Assembly (NCBI RefSeq): GCF_020921035.1
Contig: NC_063157.1
Location: forward strand, 20,539,015-20,603,014
Origin: Rhodamnia argentea
Taxonomy: Eukaryota > Streptophyta > Magnoliopsida > Myrtales > Myrtaceae
Reading direction: 5' to 3'
DNA: 64,000 nucleotides
Made by a program: the position numbers and the translations under genes. Below are positions 1 through 9,990 of the stretch, in pieces; position 1 is the stretch's first letter; every line of letters starts with the position of its first letter. The notes beneath the pieces are model-generated. The model saw nothing but the letters and a program-made list of their open reading frames with translations. It was not told the origin of the DNA and did not search any database.

Positions 1-963
1 ATATTCCTTTCTGATAGAAGGTACATATCTGTGCAAAAATCAAGGGGATCAATAGCAAATACAGAGAATTGATCTGGGTTAATTGTAAAAGCCTGTGGAA
101 GCCGACAAATACATTGTTTGATGGAGCTGTCCAGTCATGTGAATACTCACAGTGCTCCCCTTTCAAACAAGCACCATGTGCAAAGAACTTGCAAAGAACT
201 CTGCAAGCACAACTAGAATCATAAGGCCATTTGTCAAAGAAGGCTAGATGACAGAATGGCTTCCGAAGAGTGTCGCATGGTAATTAGTCAGAGAAGAAAC
301 CATTTTCAGAACAGAATACAAAGAAGCAGATAGATTTTTTTCATAACCAGATACACTGCAGCTTCATGATCTACGCTAAATAAAACTGGCAGCGCCCTAG
401 CAATGATCAAGCATTTTCAAAAACAGTCTTTTTTCCTTTTTGTCAGTTACACGTCTAATCCACCAACAAATAAGAACGTCTCATCAAAATCCAGAAGCCA
501 TTTCATGGTCATTCAACAAAAAATTCACAATCACAGGCAACCGAAATGACTGAATTCAAGAGAACCCTATTGCGCCTCGAGCAACCTAACGTCAAGGCAA
601 AAAGATTTCCACGCCTCGACCAAACCGACGCTAAAAACCTAAGCTTCTGACATGTATCGATGCACCCATCTGAAAGAAAAAGGGCAAAAACGGATAAAGA
701 CTGCTTTTTCAAATAATTAAGGCACGTAATCATTAAGGAGAAACCAAAGAACATGAATAGGAACGCTTGTCTTTTCGTTCGATGAACAGAAATCTCGTTC
801 ATCAATGACCACCGTCGCAATCGTAAACAAAGGCTAGCTGCCCATTACCATTCACCACAAGAGAAGCCGCAACAACAACTCTGAATAGCCCCGTGATGAT
901 TAGAAAACGAATCCGCTGAAAGAAAAATAAGCAGGGAGAAAGGGAAATTCACCTCTTGGACAT
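1..963 (-). CDS. Makorin-type CCCH zinc finger / RING E3 ubiquitin ligase, 5' exons only
   Basis: Three coding exons read on the minus strand: 953-963 (11 nt, start codon at 963), 113-200 (88 nt) and 1-28, which continues past the left edge. Exons 1 and 2 join in frame to give 33 residues, with GT/AG at each junction. They contain a CCCH finger, [18 protein letters not shown] preceded by Cys7, spaced C-x7-C-x5-C-x3-H. Exon 3 starts ICTFYQKG, the beginning of the second CCCH finger of plant makorins. Makorins carry several CCCH fingers plus a RING and act as RNA-binding E3 ubiquitin ligases; the RING would lie outside the window. The 752-bp first intron follows a micro-exon of only 11 nt, so ab initio predictors may miss the true start. 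The family call rests on recognition of the first two finger sequences and is strong. Confidence 0.88.
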
Positions 964-1291
964 GGCGACGAGAATTGAACAAAAAAAAAAGAAAAGAAAA
1001 AAACAGGACGAATAAATACACAGATGCAATCTGCAGTATCTGTTATGAGCGATTTCAATCGGAAGAGAGGATTCTTTCGGATGGAAGAAGAGAAATTGAG
1101 GATGAAAATGAAACGCCCTTCACACCCCGCCTGGATTTAGGGCTTTTTCTTCATTTTGGGCGGTATCGCCCTCCGCCCCTTCAAGAACTCTCACGCGTCG
1201 CACGTGCGTGGGGGAACTCTCTTCCATCCTCTTTTTTTTTTTTTTCGGTTTCTCCTTTTGAGTTCCTCTCTTACCAAACACATAAAATACA
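964..1291 (-). promoter_or_regulatory. Upstream region of the makorin gene with a G-box
   Basis: This is the presumed 5' UTR and promoter of the minus-strand makorin gene. A perfect CACGTG palindrome (G-box, bound by plant bZIP and bHLH factors) sits at 1201-1206, about 240 bp upstream of the start codon. A-rich tracts flank the start codon. The stretch ends at the Mutator-like element that begins at 1292, so the proximal promoter is short or the element contributes to it. The transcription start is not visible. Confidence 0.4.
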
Positions 1292-2065
1292 GGAAAAAAA
1301 TCCAAAAAAGGGCATCAAGTCCTCTTGTTTTTTCAAATAAGGGTCCAAAATAAACTATGTTTTAAATAAGGGCCCAAAGTGACATAGTACGTTTCAATTA
1401 AAGGCTCGAAGTGGTTCTAATGTATCAAAAAAGGGTTTGACTCGAATGGCGTTTTCGTCATTTCACATTTTAATTTTTTCATTCATTTTTTTATTTTTCC
1501 TGATTTAAAAAAAAAAAAAAGCCACGCACAGGCGGGAGGACCGCCCCTCCCACCTATGGCCTTGAGCCCACCACCGGTTGGGGGTCGACGGGCGCGGCGA
1601 AGGCCGGTTTGGTCGCCGGCCCTCGCCGAGGCATCGGCGACCCCACCAACCTTTGCCACCCCCGCCTATCGCCCTTCGGCAATGGGACGGTGGCCACGAG
1701 CTAGAGGGCCGCCCCTCCCGCCTGTGAACATCCACTTTCTCCTTCTTCTTTTTTTTGAGAAAACAGATAACAAAAAATATAATAAAAAATAAAAAAATTA
1801 AATAAGTAAAAAGACTAAAATGTGCTTAAATCAGGCCCTTTTTTGAGATTTTATGGTCATTTCAAGTCTTTATTTGAAACGATGTTCATTTGGAGCCTTA
1901 TTTGAGAAAACATGAGGATTTCGGGCCCTTTTTTGAAACCGTATTCACTTATGGCCCTTATTTGAGAAAACATGAGGACTCTGGGCCCTTTTTCGAAACG
2001 ATATTCATTTAGGGCCCTTATTTGAGAAAATATAAGGACTTGAGGCCTTTTTTTGGATTTTTCCC
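1292..2065. mobile_element. Mutator-like non-autonomous element, 774 bp, GC-rich core
   Basis: The ends are inverted copies of each other: the left end begins ggaaaaaaatcc and the right end finishes ggatttttccc, and the similarity continues inward through repeated units of the type 'aaataagggccc'. The flanks carry near-identical 9-bp sequences, taaaataca at 1283-1291 and taaaatata at 2066-2074. A 9-bp target duplication is the Mutator superfamily signature. Sub-terminal repeats of about 60 bp (roughly 1825-2060) are arranged in tandem. The centre (about 1523-1730) is strikingly GC-rich and has its own short inverted pair, cacaggcggga near 1526 and its complement near 1717. No transposase frame is present. 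The one mismatch in the target duplication suggests an old insertion. Confidence 0.7.
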
Positions 2066-2074
2066 TAAAATATA

Positions 2075-3923
2075 TTTGAATTTCCACTCTTTCACTAATT
2101 ACTATTTGCAATTTCCTTTGTTCAACTAATTCATTTTAAGAGCTCCATTTTTTTTTTCTTATGGATTATATTCAGTTATATGAAGTGCTCGGACATGGAC
2201 ATCAATTTTGAAATGGCATGTCTAGATGCATGCATTCTTTTATACGAAGCTTAAAAATGATCGTTTGCGTCGTTTAAAATGATTAATCAATTAATTTTTT
2301 TCATTGCCATCAATAATTCATATCTAAATAATTTCATGGACAATAGATATATTTTCGAAAACTTTTTCATTTATGTAAGTTACGCAACCAATCATTCTTA
2401 AAAAAATATTTTTAAATTCATTCACTTTTGGTGAAAACAAAAGAAAAAAATCGAACGTTGTCCTTCATAGTTTTCTTTAATTTCTATCTTGCCTATGTTA
2501 ATGATCATACTCAAACAAGTGACTTTTGTTTTTTTTTTGTCGAATACTCAAATAAGTGACTTGACCAACACTTTTATGTTTCACTAGGCATTGATAGTGT
2601 TTGATACACCACATATAATGCACATAGCACGTGTTGGCTCTAGTTTTTTTTTTTTTGGGGTCAAAGTAGTGGGTATTATTTAAGTAACTCAAGAGCTCAC
2701 TAGATGGTTCATCTTAATCAAATATGGAGTAATTCTTGGGGAAAGATAGCAAGTGGTAATATTTAATACTCCATGATTGGTTGCACAATAATTCGTAAAG
2801 AAAGTTAAGAGAATTGCTTAGATATAATCATGAAGTTGGCAGTAAAATCTTGCATTATTAGTGGGATATAACTCAATTCTTCCTTTGGGAACCCCATCTT
2901 TAAATGCGCAGTCCATTAATTTTTAAGCCGATGGTTTCAAACATGGCTTTGGATCATACGACTTTTCAATTTCATTCTTGTCAATTGAAGGACAACACGA
3001 AAGTAGAGTAACGTTGATTTTGAGAGGGGTTTTCAACAAGTTTTTCAGATAAAAAAAGTTCGTGCAAAAGTTTTGCATAGAGTGTGATATTATTGTGGGT
3101 TTCCGTCATCATTAACCTACACATCTCCAACAGTTCTGAAGCCTGTATCATTGAGCAAGGACTAGAGCTGAAAGGTGGAAGGTGTTTTGCATTCCATCTC
3201 CAGGGAAGTCGTGTTAAGCCAGAAAGGATCAATCGCTGGTCTTTCTTTTCTTGAACCGATTTATGTATTGTCGTTCCGTTGTCAAGCTCATGTCAAATGA
3301 AGACAGGCAAAGTATGAAGGTTGATCAGCGATCACGAACAAACATATCGAGAGAACAGATCCATAGATTGATAGCCATCCCGGAGTCGCATTGATACACA
3401 AATTACAGGCGCAGATATAAGGTGAACATGCTGGGATCACCTAGCGGAACTCATGTGCTGAACATTTCGTGGTAAGGCAATGAATTGTCTCCACCCTGGC
3501 CAGCAAAACACTACGATGGGAATGTGATCCTGCAAAGAACCGTCGTCACTAGCCTCGGTTTGCAGCTGTCTGCTTTGTGATGTAAAACTCACTTCAACTT
3601 CCTGCATAGTTTCTTATGATGTGCAGACAAGGTCAGAAGCTCGTCACATAAACTGCGAGTGCCTATGCATACAATAGCTGCGATATGAAATGTAAAATCA
3701 GGGGACGGAGCTGAAATTTGGAAAGTACATTGCTCAACCGGTACACAGCATTTGCCGTTTCGTCAGAGAAAGGCTCCATCCAGTAGAAGGGATGACGCGA
3801 CATGCTCGGGTCTCTGTAGTTGCGTATGCATCCCAAACATTCTGGAATTGGATGGCTACCGCTGCTTCTATGTAACAATGGGGGCAAAGCAGCAGTTAGG
3901 ATTGATAGGAGACAGGCGTTTGG
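2075..3923. other. Intergenic; one unassigned minus-strand frame
   Basis: The first half is AT-rich with poly-T runs and no recognisable gene. At 2981-3232 a minus-strand frame of 83 codons has coherent composition, including LMMTETHNNITLYAKLLHEL. I do not recognise it, and no intron signals tie it to another exon. The part from about 3250 to 3923 lies directly downstream of the minus-strand gene ending at 3924 and is likely its 3' UTR and terminator region. Confidence 0.3.
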
Positions 3924-4997
3924 CTAGTACAAAGTGAAGCCATCGTCATAGGAAACATGCTGTCCTCGTCGACAAGGGGGAGCATTCTCGTCATACTCCG
4001 CGCAGCAGCTCCATCTCCTCTTCCAATTGGCCCTCCCTGTGTTTGGTCTGTCGCTCTTCTCATTCCAGCGGTACACGATTACTCCAGATAGGTCACTCCA
4101 CTCCCCATCCACGCCTTGGTGCGGCGGAGCCAATGCAAACAACCCTTTCTCCCCTATCAAGAATCGACCAAACTTCAGTCCCGCACGTTTAATTCGCAAT
4201 GCCACTACATTCCCTAGCTTAAGATGATGGGCGGGCGGCGAAAAAGAATGTGAAAACAGATTGTTAAGGACAAGGGCACAAATCCTCAAGACATACAGGA
4301 CATTTCTTGGGGATAACAACGTACTTTCAGCAGCTCTGCTACTATGTCCACTATGAACATAGCTGGTGAGTGCCCTTCTCACCGATTAAAAAACAACATT
4401 AAACTTCGACATAATGTATAACAAGCAGCACAATCTCACAGAATCATGTGGGTCTTTGATCAAAGGGTTGGTTCGAGGCCTTAAACTCGTCCTCAATTTT
4501 TTTCTTATTTTATGGAAAACAAGAAGGTTCAACTGACGAGCATTAAAGGGCTTTAAGCTCCCAAAAAAGGTCATAATCTTGACAAGAGAATGAGCAAAGA
4601 ACCTTGAGAGCACCTAAATTTTCAAAAATTTCCTTTGCGGATGACATCTATCAAACCATAAATTAGAACAGGAATGATAGAACATGGATGGGTGTATGAA
4701 GCAACAAAAAGGAGGAGTAAAAAAAAAAAAAACAGCTTCAGTTCTGCCGTGGAGCAGGGAAGTACCGGTGGTGTGGCCGTGAAAAGAGCAAGCGGTGGTA
4801 GAATTATGGGCATCCACATAGAAATTGTTGCACCTCAGGCATCTCTTCTGGGGCTGATTCCTTCTCTCTTTTTCAATGTCTGAAGAAGAACACCGAATCT
4901 TACTCTTCACACGATTCGAGTATGGCACGCCCATCACAGCCCTGCAACCAATACTGACAGGGCCATGACTGCAAGCGATGCTTAACGCCATAGCCAT
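3924..4997 (-). CDS. Conserved plant protein with CHORD-like Cys/His pattern, probable organelle targeting
   Basis: Two exons: 4766-4997 (start codon at 4997) and 3924-4153, spliced in phase 1 through GT/AG to give about 153 residues. Residues 1-45 are Ser/Arg-rich and low in acidic residues, like a transit peptide. The mature part begins with RCLRCNNFY, then TTACSFHGHTTG, and ends with WSCCAEYDENAPPCRRGQH and a terminal GFTLY. The order C..C...F...C..H...SCC...C...H resembles half of a CHORD zinc-binding module, which suggests metal binding; this is an inference from spacing. I recognise the sequence as a conserved, uncharacterised plant family but know no assigned function. The upstream in-frame ATG at 5117 would put the GA-repeat into the protein and is rejected. 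The 612-bp intron holds nothing else. Confidence 0.8.
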
Positions 4998-5055
4998 CTT
5001 CTTTCCCCCCAGCTCTGAATCACATTCAATACAAATCGAACTTGTGATGGTGGTG

Positions 5056-5058
<3 letters not shown>

Positions 5059-5092
<34 letters not shown>
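5059..5092. repeat. (GA)n microsatellite in the 5' leader
   Basis: An uninterrupted GA run of about 34 bp lies some 60 bp upstream of the start codon at 4997 of the minus-strand gene, where it reads as CT repeats. CT/GA tracts are common in plant 5' UTRs and core promoters and can bind BBR/BPC proteins. Confidence 0.85.
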
Positions 5093-5096
<4 letters not shown>

Positions 5097-5512
5097 ACGC
5101 TGAGAGTGGGCCGACACGACAAGAGGATGATAATTATGGGAAGCCCATTTTCAGTGAGAGTGAGAGGCCTTTCTATTAGCCACAGGGCCCAAAGCTATCC
5201 CCCTTGAACTGATTAATTCTGTTCCTGCAAATGCCATGCCATGCAATGGCCGCTTACAGTCGACCACACTCTCGCTCGATCGAGGCCTTTTATCATGACC
5301 TGTCGTATTCATTCTGCTTCTATTTCTATTGCATGTGTTACGTAACTGTAAGCATATGCTACGGTCTGAAGTTCATTTTACATCGTGATTGCCAAAATGA
5401 ATGAGGGCCCGACGAACAGCAAATTGAAACATCAGCGCCACTTCTTGAAATTGATTACTGTTCGTCCTCAAGTCTCTAGAGAAAAAAAAACTTAATGGGG
5501 GCATAAGGCAGG

Positions 5513-6492
5513 TCAAGTAAATGAAGGAGCATGGCCAATGCCAAAGGCCCTAACATGGTCGTTCAAGGATCTCTTGTGCTTGAAGTCCGAGCCACAGATG
5601 CAGTACCAAATCTTGCCGCAGTTTTTCTCGTGGGTTCTCCAGTCGCCTTTCACTGCGAATGACTTGTTGCTACATTTTCGACAAGTGAATGGCTTGCTTC
5701 CATAGCCATGCCTTCTCTTGAAGTGGGTCTGAAGGGTCCTGAAGTCCTTGAGTGGCCTTGCTTTCGGGTGTCGGATGTTGTGTTTGCACCCAGGTGCGCA
5801 GCAATAGCACGGCATCCTTTGCAGCATCAGGCCATCACCACCTTCTTGTGCTCGTGCTTTTCTACTCCCTGTTGTTCCTTTCAATGACTCGGGCCCTTTC
5901 CTGTACTCCGATCCGTGTCCCCACATATGCATCTGCAATGCAAACCGCCATCGATAATTCAAGCTTCCTAAGAATTTCACCCTGGTGAGAAAGCGTCAAT
6001 TAATACCTGAAGGTTATTATGTCTGTTGAAGGTCTTGTGACAAACGGGACATGAGAATTGTGGAGGACCAGCCAGACTCTGCTTAGGAGTAGGGATCCAG
6101 TAGTGACACCTGATGGCATCGGCCACATCCACGGTTGTTTCCTCTTTTCTTAGCTCTGGAGCCGGACTAGGAGTTATGGGGAGTCCTATCTGTAGAGCCA
6201 CGGTTACGCCATTATAATTATCACCGTCAGCACCGGCTTTCTGCAGAAACAGGCTCTCATCTCGTTTCGACGTGCCATGAGAGGGTGAAGGCTCGTTGGG
6301 CATATGAAGGCCTAGGAAGTTGATGAGAGGAAGAGCTTCGAACGGAGGGGAGGAAGCAGATGCATGGCAGGGAGTGCCAGCAACCAAGTTACCTGATGAG
6401 AAGTAGGAAAAGGGCCGAGAATGGTGAGGGTGAAGAGGCAAAAACATGGAGTTGGACCATTGAATCACACTATGGGAACAAGGGTCTTTCAT
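5513..6492 (-). CDS. WIP-domain C2H2 zinc finger protein, TRANSPARENT TESTA 1-like
   Basis: Two exons, 6007-6492 and 5513-5932, separated by a 74-bp GT-AG intron, encode 301 residues (Arabidopsis TT1 is about 300). The intron falls after NNLQ within the first finger, the usual WIP position. Visible features are the family motif LQIGLP, the WIP-like YWIPTPKQ, and four fingers: [15 protein letters not shown], then CYCCAPGC...[10 protein letters not shown], then CRKC...[12 protein letters not shown], then [16 protein letters not shown] proteins are nuclear regulators; TT1 controls flavonoid pigment in the seed coat. Compared with the family there are three small insertions: about a dozen residues after ESLKGT, two before KPFTC, and one within finger three (CSNKSF for the usual CGKAF). 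The frame is intact, so it is probably a divergent functional paralogue. Confidence 0.9.
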
Positions 6493-7706
6493 TCTGACAG
6501 CAGGGGGAGCAATATCAGGAGAAGTTCAGCAAGGTACTCAAGCTCGTATGAGCACTCGGGTGCGGGGTGTAACTACCAATGACATATTCTATGTTAATGT
6601 CTCTCATGTAAGAAGGTTGAGTCCACCAACAGGAATATTTAATGCAGCTCTTGGCTTGACGTGCTCGACCAGATTAACCGGAGTATGCATAGATTTTCCT
6701 GTCTGAAAACCACATGACTGATTCAAACGTGCATGACTTTTCTCTCTTGAGAGAAGATAAGGGTTCAATTATCCTCGAAAACTGCAGAACCTAAGCCACT
6801 TGTTCTTGATGAAGAGTCTTATGGGGGTTGTCAAAGAGGAATATGTTTGACTTCAAATCTTTGGAAGAATCACCCAACCCCCCGCTCGTGCAATCTCGAA
6901 TGCCACCCTTCGTGGTCGTGGGGGTAGAGTTTTATATGCCCTCGTTTGATGCTAACTCATTAAAAAAAGAAAAAAAAGAAACAGTAATAAATTCTACTCC
7001 TCCCAAGAATCATTCATTTCCATTTCTTCCTCCTACAAGCAACAGATGCAGGCACAAGTGGACAATACAGTGCATCCAAAGTTGATTCAAATCTAGATAG
7101 ATCATGAAGATTCTACATTTACGAGCTCAAATGGATGTCCTCGTCACTTGAGTGTAGTACTTAAGATGATGAGAATGGTTTTGTTCACAGTTGAATTCAT
7201 TGACAGTATGACCGTTAATCTGATCAGAAGGTCCTGACCACCTAAGGCATGTGCAATTAGATTTTCTGGCAAAAGAGAGAAAATGGACGAGTATTTGGTC
7301 AGAAACTCGAAGGAAATTAAAATTTTTGCGCGTATTTATCATTCCCAAAGACCACACTAGTGTCTCTTTTTCCAAGAATGGTTTTGTAACCCCTTAGAGA
7401 GAAATCTGCCTTGGAAAACCATCAAGAGCCCAGACTCGACATAAGAGACAACATCCCTTAGAGTAGAGGCAACCCTGCTTTCTTTCCTTTAAAACTGCTA
7501 ATATTACAGGTGAGCATCGGTCTCGATTTAACTCAAGAACTAAACCGAGCAGGCCGGTTATCAGATGAACCGGGTAGGTTCATGGACACTGGAGTTGGCT
7601 AGTTCAGTTCCCATTTTTATCCTCTGAACCGCTGGTTCTACACAATAACCAACCAACCAAGCCAGTTGCAACCATGGAGATTCAACCCCCCAGACTCGAG
7701 TATGAG
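6493..7706. other. Upstream region of the WIP gene; possible transposon remnant
   Basis: This contains the presumed promoter of the minus-strand WIP gene and no coding frame I can support. From about 7505 to 7700 it includes a stretch rich in 'accggtt' and its complement, starting ggtgagcatcggt, as seen in many plant hAT-type MITE remnants. The ends are not clear enough to place borders. Confidence 0.3.
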
Positions 7707-7711
7707 GTTTA

Positions 7712-7869
7712 TGTTGGCGTGATCTGTATTTTCTATAAATTAGGGATTTTTTTTTATTACAGTTTTTTCCTGATTTATTGAGATGCTAGGGTTAGCGTTT
7801 GTATTGTATATAAGAACGATTGTAATGCTGTATAGATTCATTCAATATAGAGGAAAATATTCTTCTACA
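7712..7869 (+). mobile_element. Solo LTR (TRIM-like), 158 bp, perfect 5-bp target duplication
   Basis: The sequence starts TGTTGGCGTGATC and ends CTTCTACA, the TG...CA borders of an LTR. It is flanked on both sides by gttta (7707-7711 and 7870-7874). A TATA-like 'gtatataag' lies at about 7806, and a 3' portion resembles the poly-A-signal end of copia-type LTRs. A second sequence starting TGTTGGCGTGAGC occurs at 54629, so the family has more than one member here. Intact borders and duplication show a complete insertion followed by LTR-LTR recombination, or a very small element. Confidence 0.8.
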
Positions 7870-7874
7870 GTTTA

Positions 7875-8710
7875 CAACCTCCCCTGACTCGCCCATTAAC
7901 CCCTAGAAGACAAGGGAGGTTCACTGAAAGGGACTATCAGTTGGAACCCTGTCTGTACTGGATGTAGCCTTTCCCCGAGCTTTATGATTATAACCCAACC
8001 AGTGCCCCCGCACGAAGCCACTTGACTACCAACGGAATGCATGACATGAGCTGTGGAAAAATTATAGAGAATAAGCTACTTTTCAAAAACAAACTTAATT
8101 CTTGAGTAGAACCGAGAACTGGCTTGAACCAACACATCCATGAATTGTTCACTCCCCATTAATGCCTATCTATAATGTTACAAAAGTATCTACAACAATC
8201 AACGCAGAAAAAGATGTCAACTTTCTATTTTAGAATAGGCATTTTCATGAAAGGGGGGAAAACTTGGTGTAATGATGGATTTGCATAACCAAGAGGACAT
8301 CATAATTCGTCTATGGCTGAAACGAGATCAGATTACTTTGCAGAAGAGCTCTGCCTTACACTAGCTAGGTATAAGAAAGGGGAAGCAAGAACCACTTCCT
8401 CAACAATGACATTCTACTAAGCAAATAGGACCCTATGGTGTAACAGCTTCCATTACTCATATCCAAGGCAAATCTGCATCTGTCTGTTTTTCACTTTTTT
8501 CGGCCAGAACAAGACATACTTCCGTTTATAATCAGAGGAAATACAATTCAAGGTGGCGGCATAGCAGTTGGCAACACTAGACATTAACAGAAATTTCAAA
8601 GTCGAGGTGGCTAAAAATCCTAGCCTTACTTAAAATTAATAGCTAACCCAACCGCAAAGTATTTCTGCTGAACATCCTCTGCAACATTCAGTTGCACAAC
8701 GAGACATTGG
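7875..8710. other. Intergenic, no gene seen
   Basis: This stretch lies between the solo LTR and the 3' end of the broken TAF9 copy. No coding frame or repeat stands out. Confidence 0.4.
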
Positions 8711-9596
8711 TCAATTTGTTTGCTTAGAAAGGGGAAATGAAACTCTCTGATGCCTATGTTGCACCAACTCCGTGCTCTGCTCTAGAGATGGGTTGAGCTT
8801 GGCTACCTCATCCTGCTCTGCTTCTTCCAAAGATTGCTTCTCTGGAATTGCAAGCTGGTAATTTGGGGAAATCAGAGTCTGTTCAGATGGGAGGAGGGTG
8901 CCGGGTCCTGCCACTGTTCTGGGGGTAATGGAATCTTGTTTCTGTTTTTTGCCAGCTCTAGCAAGACCTGATAAGCAATCTGTTTAGTTGCTGTCATTTG
9001 ATTTTCAACAAAAGCACAAAGCAAATCTAGCACACATTAACCTCGCGTTTGTTTCTTTGCTTTTTTCACTTTTGGTTAAGTGGGCAGCCAGGGAGATCTC
9101 TCTAAAGGAAATTCTTAGGAGGATGGAAATTGAACGATGTAAAGAATCACTCAATTTTCACTGATAGAGATTGAATAATAGCACCAAGCTGCAGACCATC
9201 ATATTTTGTTGTGACTAACCCCAACGAAAGCTAGGGGAATGACCGCAAAAGAGTACTTCAGGCATCATAAGATGGAAAACATAAAAGAACCATTATCAAA
9301 CTCAGTAAAAGTCAATCACTGGCTTCCAGGCAGATTAGCCTCCTGGGGGAGGAGGAGGTTATGAGAAGGTGACGTTGACCTTTGACTGAATCACAAGCTT
9401 TAATGTCATCAGAGTCGATTAAAACCTTGCCCTTGCCGGCATGCTGTGTCAATGCATCACCGGCATATTTGTACCATAGCTCTAGCATTCGGTCAACAAC
9501 ACAAGGTTCATATTCCTCAATGCCTATTGACGGCAGTAGATATTTGATGATTTTGGCATCCCTCCGGATCTGGAAATCTTCATCCTTTTCTGCCAT
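8711..9596 (-). pseudogene. TAF9-like (TFIID subunit) pseudogene
   Basis: Reading from 9596, MAEKDEDF...RRDAKIIKYLL and EEYEPCVVDRMLELWYKYA match the histone fold of plant TAF9, which pairs with TAF6 in TFIID. The C-terminal part, LISPNYQLAIPEKQS...RVSFPLSKQTN, lies at 8711-8914 and matches the TAF9 tail. Several lesions are visible. The loop after the second helix lacks about seven residues. A 1-base insertion follows DSDDIK, so the continuation IQSKVNVTFS is out of frame. The next Gln codon has become TAA. Another frame change sits between KIPLPP and the AGPG segment near 8915. About 350 bp between the parts looks like a retained intron, so this is a duplicated and decayed copy rather than a retrocopy. 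No functional protein is expected. Confidence 0.85.
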
Positions 9597-9790
9597 TTCT
9601 CTTTTATAGTCAGCCGCATCAAATAGGGAACGTGCAAGTGTCATCCAAATGTGAATTTGCAACAGCAAACTGACACTTTGCTGAGGAGCTAGATGTCACA
9701 GAATATGACGGTGGACTCTGAACAGCAGGAACAGGTCCATGCCATAAGAACCAAATGTGAGAGAGATGTGTGCATATCCTAAAAACCAGA

Positions 9791-9990
9791 CTAGCTTATT
9801 TGCGAGACGATAGAGAAGAGTTGAAGGGAAGCATCACTCGGAGACACAAATTCAGCAAATGCAGCGTCTACTGAGAACTTGCCGAAGCACATGCTGTAAA
9901 TATCAATGAACAAGCATTCTTCAGCGTATCGGATCCTCTCACACTCTACAACCCTTAAAGCTTTTTCTATTTTATCCGCTGGGCACTCAG
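9791..9990 (-). other. Unassigned exon-like open frame
   Basis: A minus-strand frame without its own start codon runs about 65 codons to a TAG at 9791-9793. It has protein-like composition, including RVVECERIRYAEECLFIDIY and FGKFSVDAAFAEF. An AG lies just upstream of the frame, so it could be a terminal exon. I do not recognise the family, and it is not clearly linked to the TAF9 remnant downstream. Confidence 0.3.
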
